Notes: generated by a model not told the origin, from the letters alone. 64,000 bases of DNA from Burkholderia cenocepacia (GCF_900446215.1 NZ_UAQZ01000016.1:427254-491253); one strand, 5' to 3'; shown: positions 1 through 9,071, counted from the stretch's first letter. Translations and numbers: made by a program.

Positions 1-30
1 GCGCGGCACCGCACCGGGGAAACGCGTCGC

Positions 31-699
31 TTACAGCCCGAGCTGCGTCGCGAGCTGGCCGATGTCCGACACTTCGTAATAGTTGTAGAACGGCGTGCCC
101 GGCTCGTGGCCGCGATTCACGAAGGCCTTGTGCCTGATTCCCAGATCCTCGGCCGTCATCAGGTCGTAGCGCAGGCTCGACGACACGTGCAGCACGTCCT
201 CGGGCTTGCAGCCGAGCTTGTCGAACATGTATTCGAAGCCCTGCATCCGCGGCTTGTACGATTGCGCCTGCTGCGCGGTGAACACCGCGTGGAACGGTGC
301 GCCGAGCTTGTCGACGTTGCTCATGATCTGCTCGTCCATCGCGTTCGACAGGATCACGAGCTTGTACTTCGTCGCCAGCCGTGACAGCCCGGCGGGCACG
401 TCCGGATGCGGGCCCCAGCTCGGCACCGCACGATAGAACAGCTCGGCCTCGGCTTCGTCGAACGTCACGCCGACCCGCGCGCAGGTGCGGCGGATCGCGT
501 TGACGACGACGTCGCGATACGGCTTCCACGCACCGAGCACCTCGTCGAGCCGATAGGCGGCGAACGCGCGCACGAATGCCTCCATCGCGGCCGGCGACAA
601 CCGGTCCGCATAGATTTCGCGCGCCGTCTCGGCCATCCGGAAATGGGTCAGCGTGCCGTAACAGTCGAAGGTGATGTACTTCGGTTCAAACTGGATCAT
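31..699 (-). CDS. haloacid dehalogenase, type II (HAD superfamily)
   Basis: Predicted cytoplasmic hydrolase of the HAD superfamily, 222 residues, close to the usual 220-240 of L-2-haloacid dehalogenases. The N-terminal motif FDCYGTL carries the nucleophilic Asp12. Further HAD motifs are ILSNAMDE (Ser118), YKPR (Lys149) and SSSLRYD (Asp179), the last being typical of the type II dehalogenase branch. By family knowledge it would hydrolyse the carbon-halogen bond of 2-haloalkanoic acids, but many members act on other small acids, so the substrate is open. The frame stays open far upstream, but the ATG at 699 has an AGGA Shine-Dalgarno a few bases before it and the protein then begins directly at the HAD fold. 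It is transcribed away from the acetyltransferase gene and seems monocistronic within the window. Confidence 0.85.
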   Translation of the reverse strand: MIQFEPKYITFDCYGTLTHFRMAETAREIYADRLSPAAMEAFVRAFAAYRLDEVLGAWKPYRDVVVNAIRRTCARVGVTFDEAEAELFYRAVPSWGPHPDVPAGLSRLATKYKLVILSNAMDEQIMSNVDKLGAPFHAVFTAQQAQSYKPRMQGFEYMFDKLGCKPEDVLHVSSSLRYDLMTAEDLGIRHKAFVNRGHEPGTPFYNYYEVSDIGQLATQLGL

Positions 700-1113
700 G
701 ATGACGTCCTGTCGGTGTGAAGCCCCGGCGGGCCGGGGACGGGCTGGGTTGTACGAAATTGAATCAGGGCAAAAAGCCCCGCGCGCGTCGTTTGGCGCCG
801 TCCGAAACGCAGAATCGTCGCGTGTTGCGCGGCGCGGGCAGCACGATATGCGGCGCGTCCGGCGGCGCCGGCCGCTGCGGCCCGCCGCAACGGCCGCGAC
901 ATCGCGCTTTCGTCGTAGCGGCACGCTCGCGGCAGGAACGATCGAGTTCATGTGACGCGTCGGCACGACGGGCGGATGCGTTCGTGCCGGCCGAGCGGAT
1001 CGGCGTCGATCCCGAGCGCCGGGCCGCCGCCGGAAAACAGGCGAATCGTCCTATCCGTGCCGCCGCCGCGCTGGCAGAGTGAACAGGTCATTTCCACCCA
1101 TCCGGAGTCCGGC
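700..1113. other. intergenic region between divergent HAD and GNAT genes
   Basis: This 414-base stretch separates two divergent genes and must hold both promoters. I see a short GGGC-AAAAA-GCCC dyad near 767-780 but no convincing sigma-70 promoter and no conserved-looking reading frame. Open frames crossing it are arginine- and alanine-rich and look like high-GC noise. Confidence 0.5.
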
Positions 1114-1974
1114 GTGTCCGACCTCAATCCTTCCCGCACGCTCATCTATCGCCCGTTCACCGAAGCCGACCTGCCCGCCGCCCATCGACTGTCCGAAGCA
1201 GTCAAGTGGCCGCACCGGCTCGACGACTGGCGCTTCGTATTCCAGCTCGGCAGCGGCTTCGTCGCCGAGGACGAAACCGGCATCGTCGGCACCGCGCTCG
1301 GCTGGCGCTTCGGCGAATCGCACGCGTCGCTCGGCATGGTCATCGTGTCGCCCGAGCGCCAGGGCTGCGGCATCGGCCGCGAACTGCTCACCCGCGTGGT
1401 CGACAGCTTCGGCACGCGGACCGTGTTTCTGCATGCGACGCCGGCCGGCGAGCCGCTGTACGCGAAGTTCGGCTTCGACGTCATCGATACGATCGATCAG
1501 CACCAGGGCGCCGCGTTCCAGCCGCCGCTGATCTCGCTGCCGCCCGGCGAGCGCCTGCGCCCGCTCGGCACCAACGACGGCCCGCGGCTCGCCGCGCTCG
1601 CGTCGCGCGCGGCCGGCTACGAACGCGGTGCGGTGATCGATGCGCTGCTCGACGTCGCGAACGGGATCGCGCTCGACCGCGACGGCGAGCTGCTCGGTTT
1701 CGCGCTGTTCCGCCGGTTCGGCCGCGGCCACGTGATCGGCCCGGTGATCGCGCCGGATGCGCTGCGCGCGCAAGCGCTGATCAGCCATTGGCTCGCGCTG
1801 CACGAGGGCATGTTCGTGCGGCTCGACGTGCCGGGCGACAGCGGGCTGTCGGACTGGCTGCAGGGGCTCGGGTTGCCGCGCGTCGATACGGTCGTCGCGA
1901 TGGCGCGCGGCACGACGCCGCCACGCGACCCGGCGCTGCGCGCGTTCGCGATCGTGAACCAGGCGCTCGGCTGA
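1114..1974 (+). CDS. GNAT family N-acetyltransferase
   Basis: Predicted acetyl-CoA-dependent N-acetyltransferase of 286 residues. The first half is a GNAT domain with the acetyl-CoA pyrophosphate-binding signature RQGCGIG at residues 82-88, followed by a helix and the FLHATPAGEPLYAKFGF segment typical of GNAT proteins. The second half resembles a second, degenerate acetyltransferase-like domain, an arrangement seen in two-domain GNAT proteins. I chose the GTG at 1114, preceded by a CCGGAG ribosome-binding sequence; the open frame begins at 952, but that extension is low-complexity. The ghrA-like gene starts 12 bases downstream, so the two are probably co-transcribed. The acceptor substrate cannot be deduced. 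Confidence 0.8.
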   Translation: MSDLNPSRTLIYRPFTEADLPAAHRLSEAVKWPHRLDDWRFVFQLGSGFVAEDETGIVGTALGWRFGESHASLGMVIVSPERQGCGIGRELLTRVVDSFGTRTVFLHATPAGEPLYAKFGFDVIDTIDQHQGAAFQPPLISLPPGERLRPLGTNDGPRLAALASRAAGYERGAVIDALLDVANGIALDRDGELLGFALFRRFGRGHVIGPVIAPDALRAQALISHWLALHEGMFVRLDVPGDSGLSDWLQGLGLPRVDTVVAMARGTTPPRDPALRAFAIVNQALG

Positions 1975-1986
1975 GCGGGGCGCACG

Positions 1987-2913
1987 ATGAGTTTTCTCTA
2001 CAAGGCCGATCCGGTGCGCGGCGCGCAGTGGGCGGCGCGCTTCGCGCAACGCGCGCCCGACCTGCCGTTCCGGATCTGGCCGGACCTCGGCGACGCCGAC
2101 GCCGTCCGCTATCTCGCCGCATGGCAGCCGCCGGACGATCCGGTCGCGCTGTTGCCGAACCTCGAAGTCGTGTTCTCGGTCGGCGCCGGCATCGATCAGT
2201 TCGACCTGTCGCGCGTGCCGCCGCACATCCCCGTCGTGCGGATGATCGAGCCGGGTATCGTCGAAGGAATGGTCGAATACGTGACGCAGGCCGTGCTGAC
2301 GATCCATCGCGACCTGTTCGACTACGCGGCGCAGCAGCGCGATCAGGTGTGGCGCGAGCGCCCCGTGCGCGCGGCCGCGTCGCGACGCATCGGCGTGCTC
2401 GGGCTCGGCACGCTCGGCCAGGCCGTGCTCGGCACGCTGCGGCGCTTCGGTTTCCCGTGCGCGGGCTGGAGCCGCACGCCGCGCACGCTCGACGGTGTCG
2501 ACTGTCATGCAGGCGATGCCGCGCTCGACGCGTTCCTCGCCCGCACCGACATCCTGATCTGCCTGCTGCCGCTCACCGACGGCACGCGCGGCCTGCTCGG
2601 CGCGCGCGTGTTCGACGCGCTGCCGGCCGGCGCGTCGCTGGTGCAGGTCGGGCGCGGCCCGCAGCTCGATGCGCCCGCGCTGCTCGCGGCGCTCGCGAGC
2701 GGCCGGCTCGACAGCGCGATCCTGGACGTGACGGACCCCGAACCGTTGCCGGCCGGCCATCCGTTCTGGACGCATCCGCGCATTCGCATCACGCCGCACA
2801 TCGCCAGCGCGACGCGGCCCGACACCGCGGTCGACGCGGTGCTCGCGAATCTCGCGCGCCATCGCGCGGGACAACCGATGATCGGCGTCGTCGATCGCGC
2901 ACGCGGCTACTGA
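1987..2913 (+). CDS. ghrA: glyoxylate/hydroxypyruvate reductase A-like 2-hydroxyacid dehydrogenase
   Basis: NAD(P)H-dependent D-2-hydroxyacid dehydrogenase, 308 residues, matching the GhrA length of about 310. The Rossmann motif GLGTLG lies at residues 139-144. The catalytic trio can be placed at Arg223 (VGRGPQLD), Glu252 (DPEPLP) and His271 (TPHIAS), as in the family. It should reduce glyoxylate or hydroxypyruvate to glycolate or glycerate in the cytoplasm. It follows the GNAT gene by 12 bases and is probably in the same transcript. The family assignment is firm; the exact substrate is inferred. Confidence 0.87.
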   Translation: MSFLYKADPVRGAQWAARFAQRAPDLPFRIWPDLGDADAVRYLAAWQPPDDPVALLPNLEVVFSVGAGIDQFDLSRVPPHIPVVRMIEPGIVEGMVEYVTQAVLTIHRDLFDYAAQQRDQVWRERPVRAAASRRIGVLGLGTLGQAVLGTLRRFGFPCAGWSRTPRTLDGVDCHAGDAALDAFLARTDILICLLPLTDGTRGLLGARVFDALPAGASLVQVGRGPQLDAPALLAALASGRLDSAILDVTDPEPLPAGHPFWTHPRIRITPHIASATRPDTAVDAVLANLARHRAGQPMIGVVDRARGY

Positions 2914-3073
2914 CGTGCGGGCCCGGCCTGCGGGGCGCGCAGCAGAAAATGCCGAAGCGCCCGGTGCAAACGCCGCGCGCATACGTTTCGGACCGCAAAT
3001 TGAAGACGCATGCGGATGGCTTGCCCGTTAGCATGAACTCACCGCTGACACCTGACGAGAGTCCCGCCTTCCC

Positions 3074-4474
3074 ATGAACCAAGCCGCGCTGATCGAAGCC
3101 GATCGTCAACACCTGATCCACCCCGTCGTCAACTACCGTGCGCACGAGGCGCGCGGCGTCACCGTGCTGGAATCCGCGGACGGCGTGTTCCTGCGCGATG
3201 CCGCGGGCCATACGCTGCTCGACGCGTTCTCGGGCCTGTGGTGCGTCAACGTCGGCTACGGCCGCGACAGCATCGTGAAAGCCGCCGCCGACCAACTGGC
3301 CAAGCTGCCCTACGCGACCGGCTATTTCCATTTCGGCTCGCAGCCGGCGATCGAGCTCGCCGAACGGCTCGCCGCGCTCGCGCCGCCGTCGCTGAACCGC
3401 GTGTACTTCACGCTCGGCGGCTCGGACGCGATCGACTCCGCCGTGCGCTTCATCACGCACTATTACAACGCGACCGGCCGTCCGTCGAAAAAGCAGATGA
3501 TCGCGCTGGAGCGCGGTTATCACGGCTCGTCGTCGATCGGCGCCGGCCTCACCGCGCTGCCGGCGTTTCACCGTCATTTCGACCTGCCGCGTGCGGACCA
3601 GCACCATATTCCGTCGCCCTACCCGTACCGCCATCCGCTCGGCGACGATCCGCAGGCGCTGATCGCCGCGTCGGTCGCCGCGCTCGAAGCGAAGGTCGCC
3701 GAACTGGGCGCGGACAATGTCGCCGCGTTCTTCTGCGAGCCGGTGCAGGGTTCCGGCGGCGTGATCGTGCCGCCGGCCGGCTGGCTGAAGGCGATGCGCG
3801 ACGCGTGCCGGCGCCTCGGCATCCTGTTCGTCGCGGACGAGGTGATCACCGGCTTCGGCCGCACCGGCCCGCTGTTCGCGTGCGAGGCCGAACAGGTCGA
3901 TCCGGACCTGATGACCGTCGCGAAGGGGCTGACCGCCGGCTATGCGCCGATGGGCGCGGTGCTGATGTCCGATGAAATCTACGAAGGGATCGCGGGCCAC
4001 CGCGCCGATGCGCCCGCGGTCGGCCACGGCTATACGTATTCCGCGCATCCGGTGAGCGCGGCGATCGGCCTCGAAGTGCTGAAGCTCTATCACGAAGGCG
4101 GGCTGCTCGCGAACGGCCAGGCGCTGGCGCCGCGCTTCGCCGCGGGACTCGACGCGCTGCGCGCGCATCCGCTCGTTGGCGACGCGCGCTCGGTCGGCCT
4201 GCTCGGCGCGCTCGAACTGGTCGCCGACAAGGCACGCAAGACGCGCTTCGACCCGGCGCTGAACGTGCCGGACCGGATCGCGGCCGCCGCCTACGCGAAC
4301 GGCGTGGTGTTCCGCGCGTTCGGCGACGGCGTGCTCGGCTTTGCGCCGGCGCTGAGCTTCACTGCCGGCGAGTTCGACCTGATGTTCGAACGCGTGCGCA
4401 AGACGCTCGACGACGTGCTGGCGGATTCCGGCGTGCAGCGCGCGCTCGACGCCGCGCATGCGCAACCGGCCTGA
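3074..4474 (+). CDS. class III aminotransferase (omega-amino acid/GABA type)
   Basis: PLP-dependent class III aminotransferase, 466 residues. The cofactor-binding region DEVITGFGRTG starts at Asp255, and Lys284 in TVAKGLTAGYAPMG is the Schiff-base lysine. The protein should transfer an omega-amino group (GABA, beta-alanine, putrescine or similar) to pyruvate or 2-oxoglutarate. The context supports GABA or a related omega-amino acid: an Lrp/AsnC regulator gene and a succinate-semialdehyde dehydrogenase gene follow on the same strand, and the dehydrogenase would oxidise the semialdehyde product. It is likely the first gene of a three-gene unit. The alternative is a beta-alanine:pyruvate or diamine aminotransferase. 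Confidence 0.87.
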   Translation: MNQAALIEADRQHLIHPVVNYRAHEARGVTVLESADGVFLRDAAGHTLLDAFSGLWCVNVGYGRDSIVKAAADQLAKLPYATGYFHFGSQPAIELAERLAALAPPSLNRVYFTLGGSDAIDSAVRFITHYYNATGRPSKKQMIALERGYHGSSSIGAGLTALPAFHRHFDLPRADQHHIPSPYPYRHPLGDDPQALIAASVAALEAKVAELGADNVAAFFCEPVQGSGGVIVPPAGWLKAMRDACRRLGILFVADEVITGFGRTGPLFACEAEQVDPDLMTVAKGLTAGYAPMGAVLMSDEIYEGIAGHRADAPAVGHGYTYSAHPVSAAIGLEVLKLYHEGGLLANGQALAPRFAAGLDALRAHPLVGDARSVGLLGALELVADKARKTRFDPALNVPDRIAAAAYANGVVFRAFGDGVLGFAPALSFTAGEFDLMFERVRKTLDDVLADSGVQRALDAAHAQPA

Positions 4475-4559
4475 CGGGCCAAGGGAAAGCCGGGCTTGTA
4501 GCGGTCATCGTTCGTCTCTAAAGTAACCGGACATTCCATTTTTGCTCTTTCACGTGAAC

Positions 4560-5051
4560 ATGACGGACAGCAAGCTGGATCGCATCGACCTGCGCATCCT
4601 CTCCCAGTTGCAAAAGCGCGGCCGCATGACCAACGTCGAGCTGGCCGATGCGGTCGGGCTGTCGCCCAGTCCGTGCCTGATCCGCGTGAAGCGGCTCGAG
4701 AAGGCCGGCTACATCGGCGGCTACGGCGCGCACATCCAGCTCGAGAAACTCGGCGACGTGCAGGTCGTATTTACCGAGGTCACGCTGGCCGATCATCGGC
4801 GCGAGGATTTCGACCGCTTCGTCGCGGCGATCCGCACCGTCGACGAGATCGTCGAATGCCACCTCGCGAGCGGCGGCTACGACTATCTGCTGAAGTTCAT
4901 CACGCGCAGCGTGAGCCATTACCAGACGATCGTCGAAGGGCTGCTCGAGCAGAACATCGGCATCGAGAAGTATTTCAGTTACGTGATCATCAAGTCGCCG
5001 TTCGTCAAACGGCACTACCCGCTCGAATCGCTGTTCGGCGAACGTCACTGA
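4560..5051 (+). CDS. Lrp/AsnC family transcriptional regulator
   Basis: DNA-binding regulator of 163 residues, the standard Lrp/AsnC size. An N-terminal winged helix-turn-helix (LDRIDLRILSQLQ, then a GRMTNVELADAVGLSPSPC recognition unit) is followed by a C-terminal RAM ligand-binding domain with EIVECHLASGGYDYLLK. Three starts are in frame: TTG 4542, GTG 4554 and ATG 4560. I chose the ATG because the protein then begins MTDSKLD, just before the first helix, although no good Shine-Dalgarno is visible. Sitting between the aminotransferase and dehydrogenase genes, it is probably an amino-acid-responsive local regulator of both. Confidence 0.87.
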   Translation: MTDSKLDRIDLRILSQLQKRGRMTNVELADAVGLSPSPCLIRVKRLEKAGYIGGYGAHIQLEKLGDVQVVFTEVTLADHRREDFDRFVAAIRTVDEIVECHLASGGYDYLLKFITRSVSHYQTIVEGLLEQNIGIEKYFSYVIIKSPFVKRHYPLESLFGERH

Positions 5052-5161
5052 CACGCGGCGTGCGTCCCCCCCGAACGCGGCAGCCTGCTGTCCGCGCGGG
5101 GTAGCCGCGCGCCCACACCGCTCAACCAGCGTCACCGAACCGCCTCATTCAAGGATCTGTC

Positions 5162-6634
5162 ATGCCGCTTACGCTGTCCCGCACCGAACTCGTTCGCACC
5201 GCCAACCTGATCGACGGCAACTGGCGCGATGCGCTCGACGGCCGCCGCTTCGCCGTCACCGATCCCGCCACGCTCGAAACCGTTGCCCACGTACCCGACA
5301 GCGGCGCCGCCGACGCACGCGCGGCGACCGACGCGGCAGCCCGCGCGCTGCCCGCGTGGCGTGCGACGCCCGCGCGCGAACGCGCCGCGATCCTGCGTGC
5401 CTGGCATGCGGCGATCGTCGCGCACACCGACGATCTCGCGAAGCTGATGTCGCGCGAACAGGGCAAGCCGCTGGCCGAGGCGCGTGGCGAAGTTGCGTAC
5501 GGTGCGTCGTACGTGCTGTGGTTCGCGGAGGAAGCGACGCGCACGTACGGCGACCTGATCCCGCAGCAGCAGCGCGGCAAGCGCTTGAGCGCGGTGAAGG
5601 AGCCGATCGGCATCGTCGCCGCGATCACGCCGTGGAATTTCCCGCTCGCGATGATCGCGCGCAAGATCGCGCCGGCCCTCGCGGCCGGCTGCACGGTGGT
5701 CGCGAAGCCGGCGGAGGACACGCCGCTGACCGCGCTCGCGCTCGCGTTGCTCGCGCAGGAAGCCGGCGTGCCGGCCGGCGTGCTGAACCTGATCGCCGCG
5801 TCGCGCGAGCGCGGCGTCGACGCGGCGGCCGACTGGCTCGCCGACGGCCGCGTGCGCAAGATCACGTTCACCGGCTCGACGCCGGTCGGCAAGCTGCTCG
5901 CGCGCGAATCGGCGGCGACGTTGAAGAAATTGTCGCTGGAGCTCGGCGGCAATGCGCCGTTCATCGTGTTCGACGACGCCGAGCTCGATGCCGCGGTCGA
6001 CGGGCTGATGGCCGCCAAGTTCCGCAACGGCGGGCAGACCTGCGTGTCGCCGAATCGCGTGTACGTGCAGGCCGGTGTCTACGACGCGTTCGCCGCGAAG
6101 CTCGCCGCGCGCGTCGCCGCGCTGAAGGTCGCGCCGGCGACCGACCCGGCCGCGCAGATCGGCCCGATGATCAACGCGCGCGCGGTCGACAAGATCGCAC
6201 GCCACGTCGGCGATGCGATCGAACGCGGCGCGCGCGTGCTCACGGGCGGCAAGCGCCTGACCGAGCTCGGTGCGAACTATTACGCGCCGACGGTGCTCGT
6301 CGACGCGACCGCCGACATGCAGCTCACCTGCGAGGAAACCTTCGGCCCGATCGCCGCGCTGTTTCGCTTCGCGTCCGAGGACGAAGCGGTCGCCGCCGCG
6401 AACGACACGCCGTTCGGGCTCGCCGCCTATTTCTACACGCAGGACGTGCGGCGCATCGCGCGCGTGTCGGCGCGGCTCGAAACGGGCATCGTCGGCATCA
6501 ACGAAGGCGCGCTCGCGAGCGAGGCCGCGCCGTTCGGCGGCGTGAAGGAATCGGGCTACGGCCGCGAAGGCTCGCGCTACGGCCTCGACGATTACCTGTC
6601 CATCAAGTACCTGTGCCAGGGCGGGCTCGACTGA
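5162..6634 (+). CDS. gabD: NAD(P)-dependent succinate-semialdehyde dehydrogenase
   Basis: Aldehyde dehydrogenase superfamily protein of 490 residues that should oxidise succinate semialdehyde to succinate, feeding the TCA cycle. The catalytic set is intact: Asn159 in ITPWNF, Lys182 in VAKPAEDTP, the FTGSTPVG cofactor loop near 236-243, Glu260 in LELGGNAP, and the nucleophile Cys294 in GGQTCVSPNR. The C-terminal GGVKESGYGREGSRYGLDDY is characteristic of the GabD branch. It lies 110 bases after the Lrp/AsnC gene on the same strand and completes a transaminate-then-oxidise route with the upstream aminotransferase. A related semialdehyde such as glutarate semialdehyde is possible. Confidence 0.88.
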   Translation: MPLTLSRTELVRTANLIDGNWRDALDGRRFAVTDPATLETVAHVPDSGAADARAATDAAARALPAWRATPARERAAILRAWHAAIVAHTDDLAKLMSREQGKPLAEARGEVAYGASYVLWFAEEATRTYGDLIPQQQRGKRLSAVKEPIGIVAAITPWNFPLAMIARKIAPALAAGCTVVAKPAEDTPLTALALALLAQEAGVPAGVLNLIAASRERGVDAAADWLADGRVRKITFTGSTPVGKLLARESAATLKKLSLELGGNAPFIVFDDAELDAAVDGLMAAKFRNGGQTCVSPNRVYVQAGVYDAFAAKLAARVAALKVAPATDPAAQIGPMINARAVDKIARHVGDAIERGARVLTGGKRLTELGANYYAPTVLVDATADMQLTCEETFGPIAALFRFASEDEAVAAANDTPFGLAAYFYTQDVRRIARVSARLETGIVGINEGALASEAAPFGGVKESGYGREGSRYGLDDYLSIKYLCQGGLD

Positions 6635-6648
6635 GCGGATGAACCCGC

Positions 6649-6666
6649 GCCGTCCGCAAGGACGGC
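6649..6666 (+). terminator. hairpin with GCAA tetraloop after gabD
   Basis: GCCGTCC and GGACGGC form a 7-bp perfect stem closed by a GCAA loop 15 bases after the gabD stop. There is no T tract, so termination here would be weak or factor-assisted. The hairpin ends 30 bases before the tetR promoter and could insulate it. Confidence 0.4.
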
Positions 6667-6695
6667 CGTCGCCGTGTCCGGTCCGGCCACGCGCA

Positions 6696-6725
6696 TTGAC
6701 ATCGGAACCGATCGGTCCATATAAT
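6696..6725 (+). promoter_or_regulatory. consensus sigma-70 promoter for tetR with operator in the spacer
   Basis: TTGACA at 6696-6701 and TATAAT at 6720-6725 are both exact consensus hexamers, 18 bases apart. The palindromic core ACCGATCGGT (6707-6716) lies in the spacer, and the whole element GGAACCGATCGGTCC is at 6704-6718. A repressor bound there would block RNA polymerase. The start ATG of the TetR gene is about 41 bases past the -10, which fits a short leader. Confidence 0.85.
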
Positions 6726-6765
6726 GCATCCAACTTTGGCACCGCATCGATGGCGAAACCGATCA

Positions 6766-7362
6766 ATGGCAAATCCGGCTGGCGTGGGCCGTCCCCGCGA
6801 ATTCGAACTGGGCGACGCCGCGCGCGACGCGATGGACGTTTTCTGGGATCGCGGCTACGAAGGCGCGTCCCTGCCCGACCTGATCGCCGGCACGGGCTTG
6901 TCGCGCGGCAGTCTCTACAAGGCGTTCGGCGACAAGAAGGCGCTGCTGCTGGCGGCGCTCGACCTGTACATGGCCGACGGGCTCAAGGCGACCGCCGACA
7001 TCCTGTCGCAACCCGGTGCCGTGAAGGATGCGATTCGCGATTCACTGCTGCGCTATGCGCGCCTGTCCGTTGGCGACGCGGGCCGGCGCGGATGTCTCGC
7101 GGTCGCGATGACCACCGAACTGGCCGCGCGCGACGCGGATGTCGCGGAACGCACCGGGCGCATGTTCCGGCGGCTGCAGCAGCTCTATGCCGGTGCGATC
7201 GTCCGCGGCCAGGCGAGCGGCGAGATCGCCGAGCAGGACGAACAGGTGCTGGCGCGTTTGCTCGTCTGCCAGATCGAGGGCATGCGCGTGCTGGGCAAAA
7301 CCGGTATGTCCGAGCCCGACGTGCTCGCGTTGGTCGATCGCACGATGCGCATTCTCGACTGA
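6766..7362 (+). CDS. TetR/AcrR family transcriptional regulator
   Basis: Predicted repressor of 198 residues. The N-terminal helix-turn-helix covers roughly residues 12-55 (ALGDAARDAMDVFWDRGYEG-like start, then SLPDLIAGTGLSRGSLYKAFGDKK), followed by the helical ligand and dimer domain. This sub-type, with SLYKAFGDKKALLLAAL and RRGCLAVAMTTELA, resembles regulators placed beside efflux pumps or oxidoreductases. The frame is open from an ATG inside the -10 hexamer at 6724, so that start is impossible for the promoter seen here; I use the ATG at 6766. The MFS gene follows 50 bases downstream. Matching palindromes before both genes suggest it represses itself and the transporter. Confidence 0.9.
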   Translation: MANPAGVGRPREFELGDAARDAMDVFWDRGYEGASLPDLIAGTGLSRGSLYKAFGDKKALLLAALDLYMADGLKATADILSQPGAVKDAIRDSLLRYARLSVGDAGRRGCLAVAMTTELAARDADVAERTGRMFRRLQQLYAGAIVRGQASGEIAEQDEQVLARLLVCQIEGMRVLGKTGMSEPDVLALVDRTMRILD

Positions 7363-7380
7363 TATTTTTTTACCCGATTT

Positions 7381-7396
7381 GGAACTGATTGGTTCC
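7381..7396 (+). promoter_or_regulatory. second TetR-type operator, before the MFS efflux gene
   Basis: GGAACTGATTGGTTCC has perfect outer arms GGAAC/GTTCC, and its core ACTGATTGGT matches 8 of 10 bases of the operator core in the tetR promoter. It lies 16 bases before the MFS start codon, between the two genes. I do not see a clear promoter of its own at this point, so it may control a weak internal promoter or act as a roadblock. Confidence 0.7.
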
Positions 7397-7412
7397 GTAT
7401 GGAGAGCCGCCC

Positions 7413-8894
7413 ATGTCACGGAATGACCCCGTTTCACCCGACCCGCGTCGCTGGGCGATGTTTTCGGTCCTGCTCGTCGGCGCGTTCCTGCCGCCGCTGG
7501 ATTTCTTCATCGTCAATGTCGCGCTGCCGTCGATCCGCGCGGAACTGGGCGCCTCGTCGTCGGCCGAGCAACTCGTCATTTCATCGTATGCGGGCCTGTA
7601 CGCGGTGACGCTGATCACCGGCGGGCGATTGGGCGACCTGTTCGGCCGCGGCCGCGTGTTTTTCCTCGGGTTGATCGGCTTTGCGATCGCCTCGACGCTG
7701 TGCGGCCTCGCGAGTTCGCCGTGGACGCTCATCGTCGGCCGCGCGTTGCAGGGCGTGACGGCCGCGATCATGGCGCCGCAGGCGCTCGCGTCGATCCAGG
7801 CGATTTTTCCGGAATCGGAAAAGCCGCTCGCGCTCAGCTTGTACGGCGCGGTATTCGGCCTCGCGGCCGTGGTCGGGCAGGCGCTCGGCGGGATCCTGAT
7901 CTCGTTGAATCTGTTGAACCTGGGCTGGCGCACGATCTTCCTCGTCAACCTGCCGCTGGCGATGCTGGTCGTCCTGTTCGGGATTCCGCTGTTGAAGGAA
8001 ACGCGGGCGCAGCATGCGCGCAAGCTCGACCTCGGCGGCACCGCGCTGTCGATGCTGACGCTGGGCGCGCTGATCGTGCCGCTGATCGAGGGGCGCGAAG
8101 CAGGCTGGCCGGTATGGGCATGGGGGTCGCTGCTCGCGGTGCCCGCCCTCGCCGCGTTCTTCTGGCGCTACGAGCGCCGGCTCGGCCGCCGCGGCGGCGC
8201 ACCGCTGCTCGATCCGGCCGCGCTGCGCGCACCGGGGCTGGGCCGCGCGTTGCTGATCGCGCTGCTGCTGTACTCGATCGGCGCGTTCTTCCTGCTGTTC
8301 TCGGTGTATCTGCAGAATGCGTTGCACGTCGACGCGCTGAGCGCGGGCCTCGTGTTCTTGCCGTTCGGCGTCGGGTTCCTGCTCGGCCCGTTGTCGACGC
8401 CGTTCTGCACACGTGTCATCGGCGCTTACGTCAATCCGTTCGGCATGGGGCTGGAGATCGTCGGGCTCGTCGGCCTCGCGGGGTTGATCGATGCCACGCC
8501 GGTCGGGATGCCGCTCGCTGCCGTGCCGCTCGCCGCCGCGCTCTTCGTCATCGGGTTCGGACAAGGGCTCGCGCTGCCGACGCTGATGCGCATGGTGACG
8601 GGGCGCGTCGCACCGGCGCTGTCCGGCATGATCGCCGGCATCGCCAGCTCGACGCTGCAGGTCAGCACGTCGCTCAGCGTGGCGATCATCGGCGGCATTT
8701 TCTATACGACGCTCGGCACGCGCCAGGACCCGGCGGCCATCGCGCACGCGTTCATCGTCGCACTCCTGTCGATCTCGCTGTTCCTCGCCGTCGGCGCCGC
8801 GCTGGGCATCTCGCTCGCCCGCGCACCCGCCGCGCACCCGTCGATGCGGGCCGCCGTCCGTCCGGGCTTCGGCCCTGAACGCAAACGGCCGTAA
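7413..8894 (+). CDS. MFS transporter, DHA2 (EmrB/QacA) family drug efflux pump
   Basis: Integral membrane proton antiporter of 493 residues, with hydrophobic segments consistent with about 14 transmembrane helices. It has the motif A loop GGRLGDLFGRGRVF between helices 2 and 3 and the N-terminal LPPLDFFIVNVALPSI, which carries the conserved Asp of DHA2 pumps. The ATG at 7413 is preceded by GGAGAG. The gene follows the TetR regulator and its own copy of the operator, the usual layout of an inducible multidrug or toxic-compound exporter. The substrate is unknown. Confidence 0.88.
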   Translation: MSRNDPVSPDPRRWAMFSVLLVGAFLPPLDFFIVNVALPSIRAELGASSSAEQLVISSYAGLYAVTLITGGRLGDLFGRGRVFFLGLIGFAIASTLCGLASSPWTLIVGRALQGVTAAIMAPQALASIQAIFPESEKPLALSLYGAVFGLAAVVGQALGGILISLNLLNLGWRTIFLVNLPLAMLVVLFGIPLLKETRAQHARKLDLGGTALSMLTLGALIVPLIEGREAGWPVWAWGSLLAVPALAAFFWRYERRLGRRGGAPLLDPAALRAPGLGRALLIALLLYSIGAFFLLFSVYLQNALHVDALSAGLVFLPFGVGFLLGPLSTPFCTRVIGAYVNPFGMGLEIVGLVGLAGLIDATPVGMPLAAVPLAAALFVIGFGQGLALPTLMRMVTGRVAPALSGMIAGIASSTLQVSTSLSVAIIGGIFYTTLGTRQDPAAIAHAFIVALLSISLFLAVGAALGISLARAPAAHPSMRAAVRPGFGPERKRP

Positions 8895-9071
8895 TCGCCC
8901 GTCGTCGCCTGTAAACAGCGCAGCGCTGGACGCCGCGTTCGCTGCCGCGAAGACGGCAGATGTCATGGCCGATATCGATGCGTTCACCGATATCGAACCC
9001 GATCGGCACATCACGCACGTGTTCTCGCGCATCCGCGCGCACACGCAAGCGAATCCGCGTCGTGGATGGCG

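Noticed and set aside
4518..5135. Minus-strand frame of 205 codons over the Lrp/AsnC gene
   Set aside because: It is the antisense of a clear Lrp/AsnC protein and has no recognisable domain.
8969..8996. Direct repeat CCGATATCGA at 8969 and 8987
   Set aside because: It lies between the ends of convergent genes, where a regulator site would serve no promoter.
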